Source: Callorhinus ursinus | Taxonomy: Eukaryota > Chordata > Mammalia > Carnivora > Otariidae | Reading direction: 5' to 3' | Length of the DNA: 64,000 nucleotides | Assembly: GCF_003265705.1 (NCBI RefSeq) | Contig: NW_020312893.1 | Location: forward strand, 18,748,007 to 18,812,006 | Part shown: positions 1 through 12,000 of the stretch, in pieces | Position numbering within the stretch: position 1 is the stretch's first letter | How the letters are laid out: the number at the start of each line of letters is the position of its first letter | Notes under the pieces: generated by a model | Database searches by the model: none | Told to the model about the DNA's origin: nothing | The model's input: the letters and a program-made list of their open reading frames with translations, nothing else | Position numbers and translations under genes: made by a program

Positions 1-11
1 CTGTACAAAAG
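1..11 (+). CDS. OVOS: OVOS-like exon, 3' end only
   Basis: The window opens on the last 11 bases of an exon followed by the donor GTAAGA at 12. The partial codons read C-T-K and end in phase 1, which joins the 770 exon to give CTK-GTKAS. In A2M the same place reads as a Cys followed by a short basic stretch before the conserved LPPN segment. The small size makes the call dependent on the phase match and donor. Confidence 0.6.
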
Positions 12-3000
12 GTAAGAAGACCTTTTAGGTGGTCAAATTAGTCCCAAAGAAAAATTATCAATAGGATCAGTTGATTTCCTCTCCTTCTACATTGGCTTCT
101 TTGCCACTGAGTCATCTCAGTGATTCCCTTTTAAGTACCTAGTGGAGGATTACTTCATTTCATGTCCTATCTTCATTGTATAATTTTGACTAATAAAAAG
201 TATATTTATTTATGAGATATTTTTTTTTTAGTTTACCTATGACATTGGTCTGCCTCACCCCATTTTTCCCATCTTATATATTTTTGGCTCTTCTCGTCAT
301 GATTGCAGCACAGTATTGGACGGAGGAAGATCAGGATTATGCCCTTTGTACTCTTGGGATAAAGCATCTGAGAGCTACATCGCTGCCCCTCAATCACCTG
401 CTTTGTGGCCATTTGGTGATGCTGATCTGATTTTAGTGGGAGTCTCCAAGCTTTTCCTTTTGTGTGTGCTGTTTTATATGCCATAGTCAGTAGTTTTTTA
501 CACTTTTTTCATACATAAGTAGTTGAGGCACTAAACTAGGGGAAAATACGGGCCATTATCCAATACAAACATATACATACCATTTTCTGAAAGTACTGTT
601 ATTCTAAACTAGATCAGAAATGTCAGTTTCATCTTTTCTAACAAGCAACCTGCAAAATAAAAGTAAATAACGGAACCTATTTCCTAATATGTTTGTCCCA
701 CACATCTGCTGTTATTGTTTATAAAAGAAAGTTATCACATTATCTTTTTTATCAATATTTTCTTTCTAGGGACCAAAGCCTCCAAGCAGGTAGTTTTGGA
801 CCTGCCAAACAGTGTAGTAGAAGGATCTGCCAGGGCCTTTTTCACTGTCGTGGGTAAGTTGGTTAAATTTTGTCTTTCACGATGTTTTGAAAATTTTGAT
901 TGAGGTTATCTTAAAAAAATAATAATCCTTAAAATAACAGGATGGAGAGACTTTTCTAAAGTATTAGTTGGAGGGAAGTGCTGTTGAAGGTCATCCTGTA
1001 TGCTTGTTTCCACGTGGGATCTGAAGGGCTTACAGTAGTACCATTTTCTTTCTTTTTTTTTTTTATTTTTTAATTTTTTATTGTTATGTTAATCACCCCA
1101 TATATTACATCATTAGTTTTTGGTGCAGTGTTCCATGATTTATTGTTTGTTCATAACACCCAGTGCTCCATGCAGAACGTGCCCTCCTCAATACCCATCA
1201 CCAGGATAACCCATCCCCCTCCCCCCCTCCCCTCTAGAACCCTCAGTTTGTTTTTCAGAGTCCATCATCTCTCATGGTTCGTCTCCCCCTCTGACATACT
1301 CCCCTTTTCTTCCTCTCCTGTTATCTTCTTCTTTTTCTTTTTTCTTAAAATATGTTGCGTTCAGTAGTACCATTTTCAAATCTATGTCCCTAGGAAACAC
1401 TTGTTTTGCTGGATGATAAATGGCATTTAGAAAGCAAAGGCTTCTATTATATAGTTTGTTCATCAGAAATATTAAATTCCCTTTTTTTAAAAAAAAGACT
1501 GTATTTATTCATTTGACAGAGAGCACAAGCAGGGGGAGCAGCAGGTGGAGGAAGGAGCAGGCTCCCGGCTGAGCGGGGAGCCCGATGCAGGGCTCGATCC
1601 TAGGACCCTGGGATCATGACCTGAGCCGAAGGCAGACCCTTAACTGACTGAGCCACCTAGGCACCCCTTAAATTCCCTTTTGAAGAATGAGAATAAACTC
1701 TGCTTGTTAAAGATGGTGGGAATTTCCTCAGTAACAGGAAAACTCATGCACAATAATAATAACAAGCAAACACACACACACTTTTCTAACTTCCCTCTCT
1801 CTCTGTCAATGAGATTGTCAGAAATATTTTTCATACCAGAAACTCCTTTAACTTCATCCTTCATGCCTATCTCCTCTTTAGAATTACCTCATGAGAACTT
1901 TCCTTGTCTCCACCTTTTAAATGCAATTTTAAATATTTCCTGCTTCCACCATGCCTCTTTTATCCACAGTTAGTAATGCTGAGATGCCAACTAGCAGCAA
2001 TAGTAACCTTCTGCTTTTCTGATTTTTAGGGGATATTTTAGGACTTGCAATGCAAAATCTGGAGAATCTTCTCCAAATGCCCTATGGATGTGGAGAGCAG
2101 ACTATTGCCCTACTAGCATCGGACACCTATGTCCTTGACTATCTGAAATCTACTAAACAGTTGACAGAGGAAGTTAAATCTAAGGCTTTCTTTTTCTTAT
2201 CTAACGGTGAGACCACTTAAGTAATTTCTGCCCAAAGAAAATAAAATCAATTGTTACTAATACTACGATGTCATAAAGCTATTATTATGAGGTATTCTCG
2301 TGGAGAGAAAGTGGATCTGAACTCTGAACTGGGGTGCTCTGAGTCCTCACTGTTCTTTTTTTATTTTTTACTTCAGTATCTTTGTAGTCATTTAGCTTCA
2401 TAACTTAGAACAATAACATTTCAAATTCTGAGCTCGGTTTTTTTTAATCTGAATATTTTGCCAAGCTACCTCATTTGTTGCTACTCTAATAGTAGCTATA
2501 AGTAGTTCACTTATTAACTTCTATATTTGTTTGCTCAGTGGTGTTCCATTGCAATGAAGTGATTGGATTTGTATGTAGAAAAAGGGTATATAAATCTTGT
2601 AAAATATGTTCTCAAGGAGAGGCCCAAGGGTACAATTTCTTCAGGTTTTCTTTTCAGAAAGATAACGCAGAAGTCAATTAACCTTAACGAAACGGTATTA
2701 AACGATTGGTTAAGTACCTATTACTGAGCTGGGCATAATCACATGTAATATCTTGTCATTAATACCCTATAAAGTAGGACTTAGTTTTTCTCACTATGAA
2801 TAGAGACCCTGAGTTTCAGAAATTAAAATTGAAATGATCAATCTAGTAATTTATGTCTGTCTAAAACCCAAACACGAGGCTTGTACTATGCCATTCTTTT
2901 TCTTCTCATTTTCTTAGATTAAAAAGATAATTTCCTATGATTTTTTACTTTAGGTTATCAAAAGCAGTTGTCTTTCAAAAACCATGATGGTTCATATAGT

Positions 3001-6000
3001 GTGTTTCGGCAGAGGAATCAGAAAGGAAGCATGTGGTAAGAGATGAAAATTTTATTTTAAATAGTATAGGAGTCATCTGAGGAGGGCTTGGGACGGTCTG
3101 AGGGAGTTGAGTATGGTGGGATTTGGAAGTAAAATGGGTTTCAAAGTGAATTTACAGAGATGAATCAGAGAAGCTAAAGTGTTTGATTCTTCTAATTCTA
3201 ATGTGACCATATACCTGGAGTGCCATGTCAATTTGCCTAGAAGTCTCATCATTTACTGATAGCCCCCTGAAAATGGCACAGGCTAGTCCACACTTCTCAG
3301 AGACCCATGTAGATAGTCAGGGGAGAGGAAAGTAAAAGTAGAAGGCCCGAAGGGTGCCTGGGTGGCTCAGTCGGTTAAACCTCTAACTCTAGATTTCGGC
3401 TCAGGTCATGATCTCAGGGTCTTGAAATCAAGCCCTGCAGTGGGCTCTCCCTCTCCCTCTGCCCCTCCCCACCCTTCTCTCTCTCTCTCTCCATCCCTCT
3501 CTAAAAAACAAACAAACAAACAAAACAAGAAACAAAAAACCTAGAAGGCTCCACCAAATTATACCCATTCCATCTCCATGTATAGATAATCCAGTGAACC
3601 ATAAAACAAGAATCTTGTTTGTAAACATGCTGAAATGACCCACTCTTCTTTTTACATACTGATATTCGGAACATTTTACTGACCCAAAGGAAAAATGCAC
3701 GATCAATAAAGATTCTGTACAGTCAGCATTAGCCAAATTAGATGCATCCATTATCCGAAGGGAACAATGGTGATGAACCCGTGGAGTAGATGACATTTCT
3801 TTCTTATGTAACTTTTGCCTAACTAGTGATTTGCATTACAGGCTCAGTGCCCTTACTTTTAAGACACTAGAGAGAATGAAGGAATATGTTTACATTGACG
3901 AACAAGTTCAAAAAGAGACCTTAATCTGGCTTTCAAGCAAACAGAAAATAAATGGCTGCTTTAAAAGTGATGGCAAGCTTTTCAACAATGCCTGGGAGGT
4001 GAGAGACGAACAGAACGAGGCTTTCCTTGCCCCTTTGCATTGCCTTACCTTTCCTATCTCTGATCTAACTAACCTGGAACAGGAATATTTTTCCTGTGAA
4101 TATTACCCTTTCTGAGTCTGCTGAAGTCATAGGCTCATGGTGTATTGGTCAACAGCATCATTCCACTGCATGCATGCTAACCCTAGCTAGACTTAACTCC
4201 TCATGAATCGGTGGGTTGCTTTGCTGTCTTTAGTTCTTCCATACAACTAGTCTCCTTCAGTGGATAAACTGAAAACAGGAGAGAAGGAAGAGAAGAGAAA
4301 CCTAGAAAGGAAACATTCATAAATGTTTGGAGCCAGACAATATGTCAAGGGTCGGGGCCCTGATTAGGGAATTCATTCCTATTTATGGATGTTCAGGAAG
4401 AATATCTAATAATTTACAGCATTTCAGTGAAACACTCTTCCGATACCTTCTCAAGTCAAATCATAAAGGCCTCGTTTGCTGTAGGTCAGAATGCAACTGA
4501 GATGAACCATGTCCTTGATGGTACCCACGCCTTCCCTTTCCCTTTCTGTATTTAGATAAATCACTAGGCATTTTCCCTTCTGATTTCCTGTCTTTGCATA
4601 TAGCTCTCCACCTCCATTCCATCCTCTGTGTCCTTTATTCTCCTAATTTTTGTATTTCCTTTTGAAAACAATCCCTCTGATACTTTAGCATTAGCATCCC
4701 CTAATATCATCTGAAATAGTCTCAGCGCTCCCTCTATATCCTTCTTAATCACCACCCCTATTCTTGGATTTTGGAATGTAAAGCTAGTCCACTTCAAAAT
4801 CTGGACAAATGACCACTCTGTGTGGAATTCAATTTAATGCAAATTGTTTTCAGATTGTTACACTGTGTGTGTGTGTGTGTGTGTCTGTGTGTGTGTGTGT
4901 GTGTTGAGTTGGGAAGGAGTAAGAAACAAAGGAAAAATAAAAACCTATACTGCAGTGGAATGGTGATAGAACTTGGTATAATTTAAATGGATCCCCACAT
5001 CTTACTTTAGGGTTTCCTTCTACAGTTATTTGCACCTTGAAAACTGAGCTCCTCGGATTTTCATTTTCTAAAGAAGAAAGAGGTCACCTTTTGCTTGAAT
5101 AGAGAAAATGAGAGGTTTTTACCGGATCAGTGGATCTCCAATGCCATCTGAATGCTGTTTGCATTAGTATCATTAGAGTACTCATTCATTTCCCTGTATC
5201 TTGTTCCTGCCTGAATCAGAATCTCTTGTGCGGATGCTGGTTTACTTAAGGCTTAAGTTCCCCATGGCATTTTTGTGCACTGTCAGTTTACAATTGCGTA
5301 ACTTAAAAATGCTTTTCTGATTTTACACTGTAAGAATCTATGAAACCTGACTATTGTTAGCTATTAGGATACTTTTCCAGGAAGGTTCAGGCAGCTGCAC
5401 AGAAACTTTCTGCCCCACCGCAATAGAAATTCTTTGTTTGCTTTTCCAAAGTAACAACAAATAGAGTAAAATAAAATCATATGAATTGCTTGGAATTCAT
5501 GCCCAAGACTAGGTCACATCAATAGATTATATACGTCATTAGTATACTTGAGATTAATGGTATTTTTTAATTTCATTACTATAATGAATCTTGGTGGATT
5601 CTTAAATAGCAAAGTTATTAACCATTTAATTTTAAAATTACATTTAAGGTTTTTTTTTTAATAAGTGTATTTGTTCTAGTGTTTCTTTCATACTTCATTT
5701 CATTTCAGAAGAATAGCTCTTTTTTTTAATTTTTTTTTTAAGATTTTATTCATTTATTTGACAGAGAGAGACAGTGAGAGCAGGAACACAAGCAGGGGGA
5801 GTGGGAGAGGGAGAAGCAGGTTTCCCGCAGAGCAGGGAGCCCGATGTGGGGCTCAATCCCAGGAGCCTGGGATCATGGCCTGAGCCGAAGGCAGATGCCT
5901 AACGACTGAGCCACCCAGGCACCCAGAAGAATAGCTCTTTTTTTTGTGGTCTACTGTCCTGTCCGATTAATTGTCCCTTTCTGTTTAGGGTGGAGAAGAA

Positions 6001-9000
6001 GAGGACATTTTACTCACTGCATATGTTGTTGGAGCCTTCCTTGAAGCTGGACTCAATTTCACTGTATGGCTTCCCATCGTCCTTGAGTCCCAGTTACTTA
6101 AATGCACATTAAATCAATTATGGATTCAGAGTGATCTGAAGTTCTCAGACTGAATGAAACATCAAGAGAGCGTTTAGTTCATTACCACCCCTTAAGTGAA
6201 TGCTGCTCACAGTTTTTTTGATTTGTAGAAACTGGTGATGAGCACTCTTTTGAGTTTTTCTCTAGGGAGAATACACAAGTGCACACATACACAAGCTTTT
6301 CATACCATTTCGGGTATTGAAATGTCTCCTGAAGTTCAGCCATGAATTTCAGGTTAAGAACCCCTATTCTATGTATATAAATAACCCAATATTCTGTTTG
6401 TCTAACCGATTCAGTGTGTAAACATTTTCAACTTAAGCATGATTCACGTTGGCTACCCCCAATCTCAAATTCAGATTATCTGACACAAAAATCTATTCCT
6501 GAACTAAGATAGCAGGAATTTTCACTGTCATTAGTATATCTCAAAAATCATCCTTAGAAATATAAGCCTCTATTTTAGGCATTAGAGTAAAATACCTTGG
6601 TTCTAAAAATAAATTCATTCATATGCTTTGCTGCATAGAAGAAATATGTATTATTAATTAAAATATAACTGATGAGATATAAAACTACTATTTTCATATT
6701 ACTTACATTTTATTTCCCAAATCCTAATATCGCCATTAAAAATAAATTCCAACAATATTTATAAAGTATAGTGCATGTGTGTATATGAATAGGTTTGTAT
6801 GTAAAATATAACTCAAGGATATATACATTTTAAAGAATGATTAGTTTAAATATTCAGCAAGCTTATAAAGTACTCAGGTATTATTTTAAAATATATTATC
6901 CTTCTCTTGACTAGTTTCCTGCTCTACGAAATGGGCTCTTTTGCCTAGAGGAGGCACTGGAAGATGGTGTCACTAATGGCTACATCCATGCAATTCTAGC
7001 TTATGCTTTTGCATTAGCTGAAAGAGAGAAGCAAGTGGAATCCTTACTCCAGATCCTGGATCAGTCTGCTACCAAAACAAGTATTATTCACTTTTACTAA
7101 TGGGGATGACCTTGAGAATAAAGCAATGAAACTTACTTCGCAATCATATGGGAACCCTGTCTTCACTAGTATGCTTCTATTTCTCTTAAGGAATTTCTCA
7201 GTGGCCCCTTTATCTTTAAAGAACATTATATATTTTCTACTTCCCTCTTTCTCCTTTCTGCTAGTTCCTTTCCAAATGAGTGAAGTAAAGGAAATCAAGC
7301 ATGATGACCATGCCATAGACCACGTACCATTTTTAACGTTAGGAGGTTGCTATGGGAGGCCATATTAGTGTGCTAGGGCCACCATAGCTAAATACCACCG
7401 ACTAGGTGGCTTAAACAACAGAAATTTATTTTCTCATGGTTCCAGAGGCTAGAAGTCCAAGATTGAGGTGTCAACCAGTGTGGTTTCTTCTAAAGTCTTT
7501 CTCCTTGGCTTAAAGTTGGGTGTCTTCTCCCTCTGTCTTCATACGGGCTTTCCTCTGTGTGCCTGCCTATCTGGTGTCCCTTCTGTGTATCCAAATTTCC
7601 TTTTCTTATTGGAACAACAGTCATAGACCCAGCCTAACAGCTTCATTTTAATGGAATCACCCCTTTAAAGGCCCTACCTCCAAATATAGTACCTCACATT
7701 CTGAGGTACTGGAGATTAGGACTTGAATCTGTGAATTTGAGGAGACACACCCAGCCCACAGCAGAGGCCAGGAATGGAATTTGCACTGTTCTTATGTGTA
7801 ATTCCTGGTGTTTATAGGGACTGTGTGAAAGTTCTTCCTTTTCCTCAGATAATGTAATACATTGGGAAAGAGCAAAGAAACCCAAGACAGAAGCATCTCC
7901 ATCCTTTATTCCTCACGCACCTTCTGCTGAGACCGAGAAGACTTGTTATGTGCTGTTGGCTGTGCTTTCCAAGAAAACTCCTGACCTCACCTATGCGACT
8001 AAGATTGTGCAGTGGCTTGCCCAACAGATGAACTCCCACGGGGGCTTCTCTTCCACTCAGGTAATTGATGTGGTCCCGATATTAATAACAATATGTGTAA
8101 TGCTACTCTTCAATAATCTAGATAGCAAAGGTAATCATAGAAAATGCCTCCTGAGATGAAGAATATTTGATATTATGTGTCCTATTGTTTAGTCAACAGC
8201 TATTTGTTGGGCCATTCTTGTGTAACAGACAGTAGTAAGAATTCTCTATACACAATTGAATACACTAAGCCTCTTTTCAAGGAATTTATGACTCATTTAT
8301 ACCTCCACTTACACAGAAGTAGCATATAGGTCTAGAAGAGATTGTTGTCATAGAGTCTTGATGATAAGTTCAATATCCAATGATACTATGATACTATGTA
8401 TCAACCAACCAAGAAAAAAGATTTCTCTGTATTTCTCTGGTGTATACTTTGGGAAACACAAATGAAAGGAATGAGTAACAGAAGAAATGGGTATAAAAAG
8501 AATAGTGGTTTATGTCTTAACAGGAAAAAAATTAAAATTCAAAGAAATGCAGTTTCATTCCCACAAAGGAAATCTTTACTTCCCTCCTTACTTTCTTTGC
8601 TGTAGCCTTAGTTTCTGAATAAAACCATATGTTAGTCAATCTGCCAACATCCTTTTCTGATTCTGACTCCTTTCCTCAAAGATCGATGGGCATAAGCATT
8701 ATCCAAGGCAGCCAAAATACTTAGCAAATTGACATAATGGAAATATTATTATATGATAATAATGTTATATAAACAATATTACATTAGGTCTATTTTTAGG
8801 AAAGATTGGGCACTATTTTCAACATCAGAGATTACACCTTGTAAAATCCTTTAGACTACTGAAATCTAAGATTTGTTGAGGGAGACTAAATGACAACAAT
8901 TGCAGAAGCAAATGTATTTTCCTATTGTTTAGGATTTGCTTCTTGGTGTTCTGTTGACTTAGAAATATTTTTATGGACTGACTTAAAGTTCATGGTCAAA

Positions 9001-12000
9001 TGATGACTTATATTTCATCGTAACAAGCTTAGATCTTTGCTTCTACTGTTCTTTGCAGGATACTGCCGTCTGTCTTCTTGCCATAACCCACTACATGAAG
9101 TTCACCTTCTCGGATGATCAAAACACTGTCACCTTTAGCAGTGAAGAATCCAATGAGATTTTCCAGGTTAACAATGACAATCGCTTACTGGTCCAGCGGT
9201 CCGAACTAACAAAAGCACGTGGACAATACACAGTAGATGTGGAAGGACAAGGTTGTGCATTTATCCAGGTAATAGAAATCTACCTGAAACAGAGACAAGT
9301 ATTTGCCAGTTAAAGAGGTAGGCTATCCTTTCAGTTATAGATGGAGTGTTATTTTACCATTGTGTATTTCCATTATTATCTCTGTTCTTTGTCTCATTGA
9401 TATTTTCTAATCAATAGCTGAAAATGCAAGTTATTTTACGAAGAGATACTTATTCTTAAGCATAGCTGGATAACTGAGGAGTTTCTTGAAGAATGTCACA
9501 GTTAGAAAGCATTCTGATATCTCCATTATGTCAAGATTATTTGTTTATGTAAAGATTCTTGCATCTTCTGAAAACCGAACAATTACATTTTACCTCATCC
9601 CTGATGGTAAAGATGTAAAATAAAGCGCAATAATAATGAAAATAGAGAAAAAATAAGTCCTTCAGTTCTTACTACAGGATAAATGAATGGATTGTCTTCT
9701 GATATGCTATTCTTTCTAGGGTACCCTGAGGTACAATATACTACTACCTGAAAAAGCATCTGGATTTTCCCTTTCCTTAGAAATAATCAAGAAAAACTCT
9801 TCAGATACATTCCAGAGTAAATTTGACCTGACGGTAGCCCTCAAGTAAGTGTCCCACTTTGATATCAACTCCTGAGTTAGAAAGAGGGTAATAGATGAAA
9901 AAAATGATTGTTTTAAACAGTAGCAAAATCAATATTATGATGGTAACCCCGATGAGTTCATATGTTGGTGATGATATTTCTATAACATAGTCTCTTTCTA
10001 GCTCTCTGGGTATATGTCACAGTTTAGTTCTTACAAAAGTAAGGTTTATACTGTAGGCAAGTACAAATTTGAAAGCTTCTGCCTCACCGTCCAGCAATAC
10101 CTCCATTGTTTTGTGTGTATGAAAGTACTGTCAGATTTGGACGACGGAGATACTATTTTTCCTCTTAAAGACAGGCACAGGTGGGCCAGCATCAGAAAAC
10201 TATGGATGCTTATTCTACAACTGTGTAGAGTAAAATTTTAGATTTTTATTTTTTGGAGTAGACAAAATAATTCTCCTGAATTAAAATATAAGTTATAGGT
10301 GCCAGAGAGTTTTAGCCCTCGTTAATATGTGGGGAAACACTGAATAAAACTCATTTGGGGGATTTGTCTTAGGATTTCCAAATGAAAATCTCTTAAACAT
10401 CAGAGCTAAGATAAGAACTACATACACCATGGAACTCTCAACTTTGAGTCCCAACAATGCTGTGCAGAGTTAGGGACATAATCTACATGGCTTGGGGACA
10501 TGCCTACGCTAAGATTCTGCCAACATCTTGCTTTCTAAACAAAGATATCCTTTAAGTATTTTGCAAATCTAAGGCTAACATAGGTATATGTGATATAAAT
10601 TTATCAGCTTTGTTTATAAGCTAGGACTTTGAGGCCTCAGGCAAGCTTGAAAGAGATTGGGGAGATTCTAGGTCCAGATAATTCACTCTTTATTCCAACT
10701 TATGTGTCTATTGTCACAGTCTAGTTGTGCCCATTCTCAGATGTTTAAGCGTGACTTTCTTCAAGTGTTCCCTCTTCAAGAGCTTTTTGCTTTTGCTCCA
10801 GACATATAGCCAGTTGGTATCTATGTATCCACCATCCTTGCCATAAGATAGGTCACTTTTCTAGACTGTTGTCTAAACTTGTGTTTGTTTTTAAATTTCA
10901 GGTATACTGGAATTCGCAATAACTCCAATATGGTCCTCGTTGATGTAAAAATGCTGTCAGGATTTACTCCAGTCATGGCATCCATTGAGGAGGTAAATAA
11001 TAGAGGTCTACACTCTCAGCACAGAAAAAGCAATAGTGTGTAGATAAAAATAATTCGTTAGCCAAATAAAGTCATGCAGTTCTTCCTTTAAACAAATGTA
11101 TTCAGAGTTCATGTTTATTTTTGCCATAATGCTGGAGAGACAGTGTTCTTAATTTGTAGCAATTGGCAGTCATTTTTCCCACAGTCCATAATTTATTTCT
11201 TTATTTAGTCCCTACTTGTGTTTATAAAAATACCATGGCACAGGGAACATCCATACTATAGATTCATGGCAATCGGTTAAGTAAAAAGCATGAAACATTC
11301 AATACTGGAAGGTATTCTTTAATATTTATTCTCCATCCCTCCCTGCCAATTTCTATAAAGCTTGAAAACAATGGCCGAGTGATGAAGACTGAAGTCAAGA
11401 ATGACCATGTTCTTTTCTACTTGGAAACTGTAAGTTGAGCAATAACTGTTTTTTCTTCCATGGCTTTCTCTTCTTTTCTGAAGGTAATTGGATGCTTGTA
11501 TCTTATTCCCATGTAAATGAATATATATCCAGTTGACCCTTGAACGACACAGGTTTGAACTGTATGGGTCCACTCACACAGGATTTTTTTTTTAATGAAC
11601 GCAGTACAATACTGGATTGACATATATTCTCTCTTCCTTATGATTTTTCTTAATAACATTTTCTTTAGCTTGCTTTATTGTAAGAATGCAGGATATAATA
11701 CATATACCCTACAAAATATGTGTTGTTTATGTTATCGGTAAGGCTTCTGGTCAACAGTAAGCTGTTAGTAGCTAACTTTTGGGGAAGTCAAAATTTATAT
11801 GCAGATTTCAACTGCACAGGGGTTGGTGCCCTAAACCCCTGCATTGTTTGAACGTCAACTGTATATATGAGAGGATTTGTCAAAAAATACAGGACACTAA
11901 AGATGATCAGTGTTCTTCAGTCCCACTGACAATCTATCTTCTCCCTGTTGACTCTAACTTTATCTCATATATGCCTTGGCTACTTTACTAGGTGACTCTC

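Noticed and set aside
212..430. 72-codon frame after a T-rich tract near the window start
   Set aside because: Inside the intron between two in-phase OVOS-like exons; it has no A2M resemblance and inclusion would break the frame.
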